Of a stretch of DNA of 23,425 nt, positions 13,528-21,135 are shown in pieces. The notes under the pieces are model-generated. The model saw only the letters and a program-made list of their open reading frames with translations, was not told where the DNA came from and ran no database searches. Within the stretch, counting starts at the first letter, position 1; each line of letters opens with the position of its first letter. This DNA comes from DAIDKA01 sp035506335. GTDB taxonomy: Bacteria > Pseudomonadota > Gammaproteobacteria > Steroidobacterales > Steroidobacteraceae. The translations under genes and the position numbers were made by a program. The DNA is taken from positions 1 through 23,425 of the forward strand of contig DATJPN010000053.1 of the NCBI GenBank assembly GCA_035506335.1. The letters are read 5' to 3'.

Positions 13528-13743
13528 ATGAAAGACGCCACGCATCCCGAGTACAAGCAGATCAACGTCACCTGCAGCTGCGGCAACAGCTTCCAGACCG
13601 GTTCGACGCTGGGCCATGACCTGCAGGTGGAAGTGTGCGCCTCCTGCCATCCCTTCTACACCGGCAAGCAGAAGATGGTCGACACCGCCGGGCGCGTCGA
13701 CAAGTTCCGCAAGAAGTACGGCACGGCGGCCGGCGCGCGCTGA
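13528..13743 (+). CDS. rpmE: 50S ribosomal protein bL31, zinc-binding form
   Basis: 71 residues, standard length. MKDATHPEYKQINVTCSCGN is followed by GSTLGHDLQVEVCASCHPFY and TGKQKMVDTAGRVDKFRKKY, the L31 pattern. The four cysteines (CSC near 16-18 and CASC near 37-40) mark the zinc-containing C+ form rather than the zinc-free paralogue induced under zinc limitation. The ATG at 13528 gives the canonical N-terminus and has a purine-rich GAAGAG about 7 nt upstream. It stands alone between a structured leader and the gltA leader. Confidence 0.97.
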   Translation: MKDATHPEYKQINVTCSCGNSFQTGSTLGHDLQVEVCASCHPFYTGKQKMVDTAGRVDKFRKKYGTAAGAR

Positions 13744-13896
13744 TCGGCTGACCCCGAGCCTGCCTTTTCGGGAAGGCGCGCACACCTGTGCGCGAATTAA
13801 TTCCTGCTGCCTTGATTCCGCCGTCGGACCGTGTAAGGCTCAAGCCGCGCTTGCGCGAATCCCCCGCGTCGGCCTTCTTCAGGAAGCGGCAACAAC

Positions 13897-15192
13897 ATGA
13901 ATGAGAGCAAGCTCGAGGTCGTCGACCGCGCCAGCGGCAAAAAGGCGGAACTGACGGTTCGTCCCGGATCGGTGGGCCCGAGCGTCGTCGACGTGGCGCC
14001 GCTGTACAGGGAATTCGGCGCCTTCACCTACGATCCCGGCTACGGGCTCACGGCCGCCTGCGAAAGCAAGATCACCTACATCGACGGGGATGCCGGCGTG
14101 CTCCTGCACCGCGGCTACCCCGTCGAGCAGCTCGCGGCGAAGAGCACCTTCACGGAAGTGAGCTACCTGCTGCTCTACGGCGAGCTGCCCAGCAGGAGCC
14201 AGCTCGAGGAGTTCACATCCAGCATCCGTCATCACACGATGATCAACGAGACGCTGCTGCGTTTCTTCAACGGCTTTCACCACAACGCCCACCCCATGGC
14301 CATGGTGTCGGCGGTCGTCGCATCGCTGTCGGCCTTCTACCACGACACGATGGACATCCATAACCCGCGGCACCGGGAGATCTTCGCGCACCGGATCGTC
14401 GCGAAGATCCCGACCATCGCCGCGGCCGCGCACAAGCACGCCGTCGGCCAGCCCTTCATCTACCCGCGCAACGACCTCGACTACTGCAGCAACCTGCTGC
14501 ACATGATGTTCGCCGTGCCCTGCGAGCCCTACGAGGTCGACCCGGTGGCGGCGCAGGCCCTCGACCTGCTCTTCATCCTGCACGCGGACCACGAGCAGAA
14601 CGCCAGCACCTCGACGGTGCGCCTGGCGGGCAGCACCGGCGCGAACCCCTATGCGGCGATATCGGCCGGCGTTTCGGCGCTGTGGGGCCCGGCCCACGGC
14701 GGCGCGAACGAGGCGGTGCTCGCGATGCTCGAGCAGATCGGCACCGTGGACAACATCCCGAAGTACCTCGCGATGGCGAAGGACAAGACGAGCCACTTCC
14801 GGCTCATGGGCTTCGGCCACCGCGTCTACAAGAACTTCGACCCGCGCGCGAAGATCATCCGCGAGATGTGCCACAAGGTGCTCGCGCGGCTCGGGAGCCC
14901 CGACAACCCGCTGTTCGAACTCGCGCTGCGCCTCGAAGAGGTCGCGCTGAAGGACGAGTACTTCGTCTCGCGCAAGCTCTACCCGAACGTGGACTTCTAC
15001 TCCGGCATGATCTACAGCGCCCTCGGGATCCCGCGATCGATGTTCACGGTGATGTTCGCGATCGCGCGCACCGTCGGCTGGGTCGCGCACTGGCAGGAGA
15101 TGATCGCCGACCCGAACATGCGCATCGGCCGCCCGCGGCAGCTCTACACGGGCTCCCCGCCCCGCGACTACGCGGACATCGGCAGCCGCTGA
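13897..15192 (+). CDS. gltA: Citrate synthase, type I (hexameric, bacterial)
   Basis: 431 residues. It condenses acetyl-CoA and oxaloacetate to citrate, the entry step of the TCA cycle, in the cytoplasm. Catalytic residues are present: His267 in WGPAHGGANEAV, His308 in MGFGHRVYKNFDPRA and Asp366 in VDFYSGMIYSALG, equivalent to E. coli His264, His305 and Asp362. FILHADHEQNASTSTVRLAG is also conserved. Length and the N-terminal domain fit the NADH-sensitive hexameric class of Gram-negative bacteria. ATG at 13897 has AGGAAG 10 nt upstream. The 153-nt leader separates it from rpmE, so it is probably transcribed on its own. The next gene is convergent, 21 nt away, with no clear terminator between them. 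Confidence 0.98.
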   Translation: MNESKLEVVDRASGKKAELTVRPGSVGPSVVDVAPLYREFGAFTYDPGYGLTAACESKITYIDGDAGVLLHRGYPVEQLAAKSTFTEVSYLLLYGELPSRSQLEEFTSSIRHHTMINETLLRFFNGFHHNAHPMAMVSAVVASLSAFYHDTMDIHNPRHREIFAHRIVAKIPTIAAAAHKHAVGQPFIYPRNDLDYCSNLLHMMFAVPCEPYEVDPVAAQALDLLFILHADHEQNASTSTVRLAGSTGANPYAAISAGVSALWGPAHGGANEAVLAMLEQIGTVDNIPKYLAMAKDKTSHFRLMGFGHRVYKNFDPRAKIIREMCHKVLARLGSPDNPLFELALRLEEVALKDEYFVSRKLYPNVDFYSGMIYSALGIPRSMFTVMFAIARTVGWVAHWQEMIADPNMRIGRPRQLYTGSPPRDYADIGSR

Positions 15193-15213
15193 GGGCGCAA
15201 GGCCCGGGCTCGT

Positions 15214-15825
15214 TCAAGGGGCGGCGAGCAGCGCCTCGAGGTCCGCGACGTCCGCCCGTCGCATCGGCCGGCCGTCGACCGGGCTCACGGGAGCCTGCCG
15301 GATGCCGTCGGTCGGGAATACCGTGGCCTCGATGGACTGGTCGGCCTCCTCGAAGCGCACGCCGGGATACTCGAGCACCCGCTCGGCGCTCATCTTCACG
15401 CGCCGCGCGGTGACTTCGTGGCGGATCCCGTGGTCCATCAGCCACATCGTCACCGACTCGGGCCGCTCCGCGAACAGGTGCAGCTGCACCTCGGAGTGCT
15501 CGGTCGCCGTGCCGCTCAGCACCGGACCGACCAGCCGCGGCGCGAAGCCCGACAGGCGGCGCATCGCCTTCAGGGCCGCGCTGCGCTGGGCGTGCAGGGA
15601 CTCACCGTGGGAGTCGCGGCCGAAGAGCCGCTGGTATTCGAACAGGGCCAGTTCGATTTCGGTGTTCTTCGGCAGCACGGCCCCGTCGGTGACCCCGAAG
15701 CGCTCGGCGGCCTTGCGCTTCGCGACGAGGAAGTCCCGGATGCCGTGCTCGGCCATGACCCGCGCGGCTTCCTGCGCGAGCGCGCGCCGCAGGTGTTCAC
15801 CGCGAACGCTCAATCGTTTTGGCAT
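15214..15825 (-). CDS. Conserved proteobacterial protein of unknown function
   Basis: 203 residues, no signal peptide or membrane segment, so probably cytoplasmic. The N-terminal third is helical and charged (EAARVMAEHGIRDFLVAKRK, then AAERFGVTDGAVLPKNTEIE). The middle, FAPRLVGPVLSGTATEHSEV, precedes a beta-like QLHLFAERPESVTMWLMDHG. I recall similar proteins in Beta- and Gammaproteobacteria that carry inconsistent automatic names, so none is adopted here. The GPVLSGTA-x5-VQLHLF section loosely recalls a small nucleotidyltransferase-like core, but no clear catalytic DxD pair is visible. The ATG at 15825 lacks a strong ribosome site. It lies 53 nt downstream of mrcA on the same strand and may be its operon partner. 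Confidence 0.82.
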   Translation of the reverse strand: MPKRLSVRGEHLRRALAQEAARVMAEHGIRDFLVAKRKAAERFGVTDGAVLPKNTEIELALFEYQRLFGRDSHGESLHAQRSAALKAMRRLSGFAPRLVGPVLSGTATEHSEVQLHLFAERPESVTMWLMDHGIRHEVTARRVKMSAERVLEYPGVRFEEADQSIEATVFPTDGIRQAPVSPVDGRPMRRADVADLEALLAAP

Positions 15826-15878
15826 GCGCCCATCATCTGGCCGCGGGGCCCGAAAATCAAACCCCCGCCGGGGCAGGA

Positions 15879-18338
15879 TCAGAACAGCGAGTCCCCGCCG
15901 ACGGGGGTCTGGTTGCCGGTCGGCTGGGTCTGGCTCGGGGCGGCGCTGCCCGGCAGGTGATTCACCATGAAGGTCTCGAGCATGCCGTCGGGATTCTCGG
16001 CGCTCACGAGCGCGCCGGTCTGCGCCGAGACCCGCAGCTGCACGAGACCGTCGGGCATCGGCAGCTTCTCCTCCGGCAGGTTCTTCAGCGCCTCGCGCAT
16101 GTAGCCGATCCAGATCGGCAGGGCCGTGCGCGCGCCTTCCTCGGACTCCCCGAGCGAGCGCTCCTGGTCGAAGCCCACCCAGACGGTCGTCACGATGCGG
16201 GTGTTGAAACCGTTGAACCAGGCGTCCTTCGATTCATCCGTGGTGCCGGTCTTGCCGGCGAGGTCCGAGCGTCCGAGCACGAGGGCCCGGCTGCCGGTGC
16301 CGTGGCGGATCACGTCGGCCATCATGTCGGTGATGATGTAGTCGTTCTGCGGGCTGATGACCCGCGGCGCGAGCTGCCGGGGGGTGAGGGGACCGGCTCC
16401 GCCGCGGACCGCATCCGCAGCCGCGAGGGTCGCATCGCTCGCGTCCTTCAGGGGCACCGCGGTGAGGTCCGCGCTGTGTTCGCAGGACAGGCAGGCGATC
16501 GGCGCATCGGCGCTCCAGAGGATCTTCCCGGAGACATCCTCGATGCGGTCGATGAAGTAGGGGGAGACCCGGAAGCCGCCGTTCGCGAAGGTCGCGTAGG
16601 CGCCGGCCAGATCGATCGGCGCGACCTGCATCGTGCCGAGCGCGAGGGTGTAGTTGTTCGGCAGGGAGTCCTTCTGGAAACCGAAGCGCGTCGCGTAGTC
16701 GATGGCGTAGTCGACGCCGATCTGCCGCAACAGGCGTATCGAGACCAGGTTCAGCGACTTCGCCAGCGCCTCGCGCAGCCGCGTCGGGCCGTTGAAGCCC
16801 CCGTGGGAGTTCTTCGGACGCCAGGCCGTCTCCATGCCGCTGCCCTCGATGACGATGGGCGCATCCGGCAGCACCGAGGCGGCGGTGAAGCCGTTCTCCA
16901 GCGCCGAGGAGTACAGGAAGGGCTTGAACGAGGAGCCCGGCTGGCGCTTCGCCTGCACGGCCCGGTTGTACTTGTTGCTGAAGTAGTCGAAGCCGCCGAC
17001 GAGGGCCGCGACGCCGCCATCGGTCGGGTCGATCGACACCAGGGCGGCCTGGGCCTCCGGGACCTGCACCAGCTGGGCCGCATGCTGGCCGTCGGTGTAG
17101 ATATAGATGACATCGCCGCGGGCGAGCACGTCGCCGGCGCTCTTCGGCGCGGGCCCCGTGCGTTCGTAGTCGAGCTGCCGGCGCGCCCAGGCGAGCCCGT
17201 CCCAGTTGATCTGCTGGAACCCGAGGTCCTTCGCGTAGACCTTCGCGGACTGCTCGGCCACCTCGGTGACCACGGCCGGGATCAGCGGGCCGACGGGTGA
17301 GTATTCCTCGAGCTGATCCTCCAGGTCCGAGGCGTCGGCGCCGGCGGCCACCTCCACGTGAGCGTTGGCGCCGCGCCAGCCGTAGCGCCGGTCATACTCG
17401 ATGAGCCCGAGGCGCACGGCGCGGTTCGCGGCGGTCTGCAGCCGCCCGTCGATGGTGGTGTAGACCCTGTAGCCGGCCGTCTCGGCCTTCGGCCCGAAGC
17501 GCTTGCGCACCTCCTGCCGCGCCATCTCGGCCACGTACTGCGCATCGACATCGTAGAGCGGGGCGTGGGTGCGGGCCTCGACCGGCTCGGCATTGGCCGC
17601 GGCCGCGACCTCGGCGTCGATGAACCCCAGGTCCTTCATCCGCCGCAGCACGTAGGTGCGGCGGACCTTCGCGAACTGCGGGTTGACGATCGGGTTGTAG
17701 CGCGAGGGCAGCTGCACGATGCCGGCGAGGGTCGCCGCCTGCGCGACGGTGAGCTGCTCGAGTGGCTTGCCGTAGAAGGTCTCGGCGGCGGCCGCCACGC
17801 CGTAGGCGCGCTCGCCGAAGAACACCACGTTGAGGTACAGCGCGAAGATCTCCTGCTTCGTGAACTCGTGCTCCATGCGGTAGGTGAGGAAGGCCTCCGC
17901 GAGCTTGCGGCGCCAGGTCTTGTCGAGGGTCAGGTAGAGCTGACGGGCCGCCTGCTGGGTGATCGTGCTCGCGCCCTGGGCCCGGTCGCCGGAGATGATG
18001 TCGACGAGCACCGCGCGCAGCACGCCCTGGTAGTCGATGCCGTGGTGCTGGAAGAACCGGTCATCCTCGGCGGCGAGGAAGGCGTGCTTGACGAGGTCCG
18101 GGATCTGCTCCCAGGTCACCGGGATGCGGCGCTGTTCGCCGATCTGCGCGATCAGGTCGCCGTCGCGCGTGTACACCCGCAGCGGCACCTGCATTTCGAC
18201 GTTGCGCATGGCCTCGACCGACGGCAGCGAGGGTTCGAGGTAGACATAACAACCGGCGAGGCCGATCGCACCGAGAAGTGTGAGCAGGATCACGCTGCCC
18301 GTGGCCGCCATGAGTACCGAGATTAAGGTTCGTTTCAC
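15879..18338 (-). CDS. mrcA: Penicillin-binding protein 1A (bifunctional peptidoglycan synthase)
   Basis: 819 residues. A short cytoplasmic start and one membrane anchor (about residues 8-32) lead into a GT51 glycosyltransferase with catalytic Glu91 in AAEDDRFFQHHGID, GASTITQQAARQLYL and the RMEHEFTKQEIFALYLN block. An OB-like insert follows. The transpeptidase has nucleophile Ser469 in GSSFKPF (SxxK), SLN near 530 and KTGTT near 715. It polymerises glycan strands and cross-links peptides in the periplasm. The tail is Gln/Thr/Pro-rich. The start is GTG at 18338 (MKRTLISVLM); no strong ribosome site is visible, and an ATG nine codons downstream is an alternative. It is divergent from pilM, as in many Gammaproteobacteria. 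Confidence 0.96.
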   Translation of the reverse strand: MKRTLISVLMAATGSVILLTLLGAIGLAGCYVYLEPSLPSVEAMRNVEMQVPLRVYTRDGDLIAQIGEQRRIPVTWEQIPDLVKHAFLAAEDDRFFQHHGIDYQGVLRAVLVDIISGDRAQGASTITQQAARQLYLTLDKTWRRKLAEAFLTYRMEHEFTKQEIFALYLNVVFFGERAYGVAAAAETFYGKPLEQLTVAQAATLAGIVQLPSRYNPIVNPQFAKVRRTYVLRRMKDLGFIDAEVAAAANAEPVEARTHAPLYDVDAQYVAEMARQEVRKRFGPKAETAGYRVYTTIDGRLQTAANRAVRLGLIEYDRRYGWRGANAHVEVAAGADASDLEDQLEEYSPVGPLIPAVVTEVAEQSAKVYAKDLGFQQINWDGLAWARRQLDYERTGPAPKSAGDVLARGDVIYIYTDGQHAAQLVQVPEAQAALVSIDPTDGGVAALVGGFDYFSNKYNRAVQAKRQPGSSFKPFLYSSALENGFTAASVLPDAPIVIEGSGMETAWRPKNSHGGFNGPTRLREALAKSLNLVSIRLLRQIGVDYAIDYATRFGFQKDSLPNNYTLALGTMQVAPIDLAGAYATFANGGFRVSPYFIDRIEDVSGKILWSADAPIACLSCEHSADLTAVPLKDASDATLAAADAVRGGAGPLTPRQLAPRVISPQNDYIITDMMADVIRHGTGSRALVLGRSDLAGKTGTTDESKDAWFNGFNTRIVTTVWVGFDQERSLGESEEGARTALPIWIGYMREALKNLPEEKLPMPDGLVQLRVSAQTGALVSAENPDGMLETFMVNHLPGSAAPSQTQPTGNQTPVGGDSLF

Positions 18339-18357
18339 AGAACGTGACTGTATCCGC

Positions 18358-18386
18358 TTGATTAGGTTTCAGCTGCTATGCATAGT
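18358..18386 (+). promoter_or_regulatory. Sigma70-like promoter for the riboswitch-pilM transcript
   Basis: TTGATT at 18358-18363 and CATAGT at 18381-18386 are separated by exactly 17 nt, and each matches its consensus at four of six positions. A start 5-7 nt beyond the -10 box would put the RNA 5' end at about 18391, directly at the edge of the riboswitch aptamer. That agreement strengthens the call. Confidence 0.6.
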
Positions 18387-18390
18387 AGCT
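18371..18390. promoter_or_regulatory. 20-nt near-perfect palindrome in the mrcA-pilM divergent region
   Basis: AGCTGCTATGCATAGTAGCT is symmetric except for one position pair. It covers the presumed -10 box of the rightward promoter and ends at its likely start site. This is a plausible repressor or activator site that could affect both divergent genes; the binding protein is unknown. Confidence 0.5.
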
Positions 18391-18481
18391 GCCGACTCTA
18401 AAGGGCAAACTCACCGAAAGGTGGGGACGCAAAGCTTCCGGTCTAAGGGCCTCGGGCGCCTAGGACAGCGGGGCTGCCGGC
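18391..18481 (+). ncRNA. Cyclic-di-GMP-I (GEMM-I) riboswitch aptamer upstream of pilM
   Basis: The conserved GEMM-I parts occur in order: AAAGGGCAAAC (18400-18410), a CACC-GAAA-GGTG tetraloop stem (18412-18423), GGACGCAAAGC (18425-18435), then TTCCGGTCTAA and TAGGACAGCGGGGCTGCCGG (18461-18480), the last parts carrying the tetraloop receptor and pocket. By alignment with the Vibrio cholerae Vc2 aptamer, the ligand-contacting bases are present: G20 at 18404, A47 at 18431 and C92 at 18477. G at position 20 favours c-di-GMP; the cGAMP-selective variants have A there. A short GCCG/CGGC helix closes the element. It reads toward pilM and begins at the predicted transcription start. The direction of control (on or off) cannot be read directly. 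Confidence 0.93.
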
Positions 18482-18616
18482 TTCGAACTGTATACGATCC
18501 GCGCCATGGGCCAAGCATGGCCGGACCGGTAGCCGCAGTCTTCCGCTTTCCGCCCCGCACCTCCTCAAGCCGGCGGCCTTGGCTCCCCAGGAAACGATTG
18601 GACCATACGCAAACGC

Positions 18617-18664
18617 AAATGCCGGCGGCGACGGGATCACGTAACTGTGATGCCGGCGGCATTT
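18617..18664 (+). terminator. Terminator-like hairpin, possible riboswitch expression platform
   Basis: Outer arms AAATGCCG and CGGCATTT pair perfectly. An inner stem, ATCAC-GTAACT-GTGAT, lies at 18636-18651. The hairpin ends in ATTT followed by CC, so the U-tract is short and termination may be weak or Rho-assisted. The distance from the aptamer (about 135 nt) is long for a direct switch. Confidence 0.45.
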
Positions 18665-18735
18665 CCGGGCTCCGTACTGCCGCTAGGCTCGCAGGCGGGC
18701 TGATTCGTGAGCTTTCTCACGTTCTATTTAACTTT

Positions 18736-18752
18736 TCACTGTTATATAGTGA
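18736..18752 (+). promoter_or_regulatory. Possible second pilM promoter with overlapping inverted repeat
   Basis: TATAGT at 18745-18750 is a good -10 candidate, but no strong -35 box is found at the right distance. The inverted repeat TCACT/AGTGA surrounds it, suggesting a regulated site. A start near 18757 would give a pilM mRNA lacking the riboswitch. Confidence 0.35.
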
Positions 18753-18810
18753 CCTTCGAATTTACCCTGCACGGGCGCTTTCGGCTGTAACTTACTGATA
18801 AGGAAACAAA

Positions 18811-19875
18811 ATGTTCCTCCTCCAGGGTAAGTATCGCCCGCTCGTCGGTCTTGACATAACGACATCGTCGGTCAAATTGATCGAGCTGTCGATGTCGGGC
18901 GGGCAGTACCGGGTCGAGGCTTACGCCGCCGAGCCCACGCCGCAGAATGCGGTGAACGAACAGACCATCGTCGACGCCGATGCCGTCGGCGAGGCCGTCA
19001 AGCGCTGCATCAAGCGCTCCGGCACGCGCTGCCGCGAGGTCGCCATCGCGATCAACGGCGATGCGGCCATCACGAAGGTCATCCAGATGCCCCGGAGCCT
19101 GCGCGCCGCCGACCTCGAAGCGCAGGTCGAGATGCAGGCCGACCAGTACATCCCCTTCCCGATGGACGAAGTCAGCTACGACTTCGAGGTGCTCGGACCC
19201 TCCGAGAAGGAGTCCGAGACCAACGACGTGCTGCTCGTCGCGACCCGCACCGAGAACGTCGAGCAGCGCCAGGCCGCGATCAACGCGGCCGGGCTCACCG
19301 CCAAGATCGTCGACGTCGAGGCCTTCGCCCTCGAGAACGCCTGCAAGCTGATGACGCACCAGATGCCCGACGGCGGCATCGACCGCTCGATCGCGGTGGT
19401 CGACTTCGGCGCCACCAGCACCACCTTCAGCGTCCTGCGCAATCTCAAGGTCGTGTACACGCGCGACTTCGCCTTCGGCGGGCAGCAGCTCACCGAGGAG
19501 ATCATGCGCACCTACGGGCTGTCGATGGAGGAAGCCGGTCGCGCGAAGAAGGAAGGCGGCCTGCCCGGCAACTACCAGTCCGAGGTGCTCGACCTGTTCA
19601 TCGACGACATGACCCAGCAGGTCAGCCGCTCGCTGCAGTTCTACCTGGCCTCCGGATCCGGGCGCGAGCAGCCCGAGAAGATCCTCGTGTGCGGCGGCTG
19701 CGCGAACATCTCCGGGGTCGGCGACGTCATCTCCAGCCGCGTCGGCATTTCGGCCGAGAAGGGCGATCCGCTGGGGCAGATGAAGCTGTCCTCGCGCGCG
19801 AAGGCCCAGGCCGTGCAGCGCGACGCCACGGCACTGCTCACCGCCTGCGGTCTCGCTCTGAGGAGTTTCGACTGA
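18811..19875 (+). CDS. pilM: Type IV pilus inner-membrane platform protein PilM
   Basis: 354 residues, the standard length. This actin/FtsA-like ATP-binding protein sits on the cytoplasmic side of the membrane and binds the N-terminal tail of PilN. The N-terminus YRPLVGLDITTSSVKLIELS is the phosphate-1 strand typical of PilM. Other family parts are MQADQYIPFPMDEVSYDFEV, SIAVVDFGATSTTFSVLRN and ILVCGGCANISGVGD. The ATG at 18811 has AAGGA 6 nt upstream. It is the first gene of pilMNOPQ, with pilN starting 1 nt after its stop. The upstream leader carries a c-di-GMP-I riboswitch, so the operon is likely tuned by that second messenger. Confidence 0.97.
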   Translation: MFLLQGKYRPLVGLDITTSSVKLIELSMSGGQYRVEAYAAEPTPQNAVNEQTIVDADAVGEAVKRCIKRSGTRCREVAIAINGDAAITKVIQMPRSLRAADLEAQVEMQADQYIPFPMDEVSYDFEVLGPSEKESETNDVLLVATRTENVEQRQAAINAAGLTAKIVDVEAFALENACKLMTHQMPDGGIDRSIAVVDFGATSTTFSVLRNLKVVYTRDFAFGGQQLTEEIMRTYGLSMEEAGRAKKEGGLPGNYQSEVLDLFIDDMTQQVSRSLQFYLASGSGREQPEKILVCGGCANISGVGDVISSRVGISAEKGDPLGQMKLSSRAKAQAVQRDATALLTACGLALRSFD

Positions 19876-19876
19876 C

Positions 19877-20500
19877 ATGCCACGGATAAACCTCCTCCCC
19901 TGGCGCGACGAACAACGCAAGGAACGCCAGGCGCAGTTCCTGATCGCGCTCGGTGGCGCCACGCTCATCGCCGCCCTGCTCGCATTCCTCGGCTACCTGA
20001 TGTTCTCCTCGATGATCGACGGCCAGCAGCGCCGCAACGACCGGCTGCGCGCCGAGATCAAGCACCTCGACAAGCAGATCGAGGAGATCAACAGCCTCGA
20101 GACCTCCAAGCAGAACTTCATCGCGCGCATGGACATCATCGAGAAGCTGCAGCGCTCGCGCCCCGAGATCGTCCATGTGTTCGACGAGATCGTGAAGACG
20201 CTGCCCGACGGGACCTATCTCACCGCCATCAAGCAGACCGACCGGAAGTTCCGCTTCGACGGGGTGGCCCAGTCGAGCACGCGCGTGTCGACCTTCATGC
20301 GCAGCATCGACTCCTCCGAGTGGCTGCGGAACCCCGAGCTGCAGGTCGTGGCCGCGGATGCCTCGACCGGCGGACAGAGCTTCACGGTGTTCGCCGATGA
20401 GGTTCCGAGCGGCGCCGATACGGGACCCGCGGCGCCCGCACCCGGCGCGCGGCCCGGCGTCTCGAAAATGGGCGGCGTACGCCGGGGTGTATCGCCATGA
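19877..20500 (+). CDS. pilN: Type IV pilus assembly protein PilN
   Basis: 207 residues. MPRINLLPWRDEQRKER is the conserved cytoplasmic tail with the INLLPWR motif that docks into PilM. One membrane helix follows (about residues 22-45), then a coiled coil (RRNDRLRAEIKHLDKQIEEI) and a periplasmic ferredoxin-like fold, including LPDGTYLTAIKQTDRKFRFD. PilN pairs with PilO in the alignment complex that links the inner-membrane motor to the PilQ secretin. The C-terminus has an Ala/Pro-rich extension. Its ATGA overlap with pilO indicates translational coupling. Confidence 0.97.
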   Translation: MPRINLLPWRDEQRKERQAQFLIALGGATLIAALLAFLGYLMFSSMIDGQQRRNDRLRAEIKHLDKQIEEINSLETSKQNFIARMDIIEKLQRSRPEIVHVFDEIVKTLPDGTYLTAIKQTDRKFRFDGVAQSSTRVSTFMRSIDSSEWLRNPELQVVAADASTGGQSFTVFADEVPSGADTGPAAPAPGARPGVSKMGGVRRGVSP

Positions 20501-21135
20501 ACCTGCTCGAAGAACTGCGGGCACTCGACCCCCGCGAACCGGGCCGCTGGCCGCTGCCGATCCGCATCGGCGCGGTGGCCGTGTGGCTCGTGGTGCTGAC
20601 CTTCATCCTCGTCTACTTCTTCGTCTGGACGAACGAGAGCCCGGTGCTCGACCAGTACCAGCAGGAGGAGCAGAAGCTGCGGCAGGAATTCCGCACGAAG
20701 CATGCGCAGGCCGTGAACCTCTCCGTCTACAAGCAGCAGCTCGCCGACATCGAGCGCTCCTTCGGCGCCCTCCTGCGCCAGCTCCCGGGCCGCACCGAGG
20801 TGCCGAACCTGGTCGTGGACATCTCCCAGACGGGGCTCGCCGCGGGCCTGCAGGAGAAGCTCTTCCAGCCGGGGCCCGAGGTCAAGAAGGACTTCTACGC
20901 GGAGCTGCCGATCCGCATCCGCCTCTCCGGCAGCTACCACCAGTTCGGTCAGTTCGTCAGCGGCATCGCGGCCCTGCCACGCATCGTGACGCTGCATGAC
21001 ATCGAGATCAAACCCGACGGCAAGTCCGGCTACGACAACCTCATCCTCGATCTGACGGCGAAGACCTATCGCTACCTGGACGAGGACGAGCTCGCCGCAG
21101 CGGATGCCAGCAAGAACAAGGATGCCCATAAATGA
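20497..21135 (+). CDS. pilO: Type IV pilus assembly protein PilO
   Basis: 212 residues. MNLLEELRALDPREPGRWPL precedes a single membrane helix (about residues 27-47, VAVWLVVLTFILVYFFVW). A coiled coil around DQYQQEEQKLRQEFRTKHAQ follows, then a periplasmic ferredoxin-like domain with LPGRTEVPNLVVDISQTGLA and IRIRLSGSYHQFGQFVSGIA. It heterodimerises with PilN and contacts PilP. It overlaps pilN (ATGA) and pilP (ATGA). Its Asp/Lys-rich C-terminus is unremarkable. Confidence 0.97.
   Translation: MNLLEELRALDPREPGRWPLPIRIGAVAVWLVVLTFILVYFFVWTNESPVLDQYQQEEQKLRQEFRTKHAQAVNLSVYKQQLADIERSFGALLRQLPGRTEVPNLVVDISQTGLAAGLQEKLFQPGPEVKKDFYAELPIRIRLSGSYHQFGQFVSGIAALPRIVTLHDIEIKPDGKSGYDNLILDLTAKTYRYLDEDELAAADASKNKDAHK

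Larger units (their letters stand above)
18482..18810 (+). other. Long pilM leader downstream of the riboswitch aptamer
   Basis: About 330 nt separate the aptamer from pilM, with no credible gene. It contains a GCCATG/CATGGC hairpin at 18503-18521, the larger hairpin at 18617-18664, GTGAG-CTTT-CTCAC at 18707-18720, and an AT-rich TCACT-GTTATAT-AGTGA element at 18736-18752. The last 10 nt carry a strong ribosome site, AAGGA, 6 nt before the pilM ATG. Confidence 0.6.

Noticed and set aside
13777..13794. Perfect inverted repeat CGCGCACA-CC-TGTGCGCG after rpmE
   Set aside because: Correctly placed for a terminator, but it has a 2-nt loop and is followed by AATTAATT rather than a T-tract, so a terminator call is not supported.
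13879..15090. 403-codon open frame antisense to gltA
   Set aside because: The opposite strand encodes citrate synthase with all catalytic residues; the antisense translation is low-complexity Val/Arg/His/Asp-rich.
15819..17300. 493-codon open frame on the plus strand, antisense to mrcA
   Set aside because: High-GC antisense artefact: Arg/Ala/Gly/His-rich translation with no family motif, fully overlapping a gene with complete GT51 and transpeptidase motifs.
18400..18410. Possibility that the GEMM-I aptamer is a cGAMP-sensing variant
   Set aside because: The base aligned to Vc2 position 20 is G (18404), whereas cGAMP-selective variants carry A there.
18742..19968. 408-codon open frame antisense to pilM
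   Set aside because: Shadow of a convincing pilM with a strong ribosome site; no motif in the antisense product.
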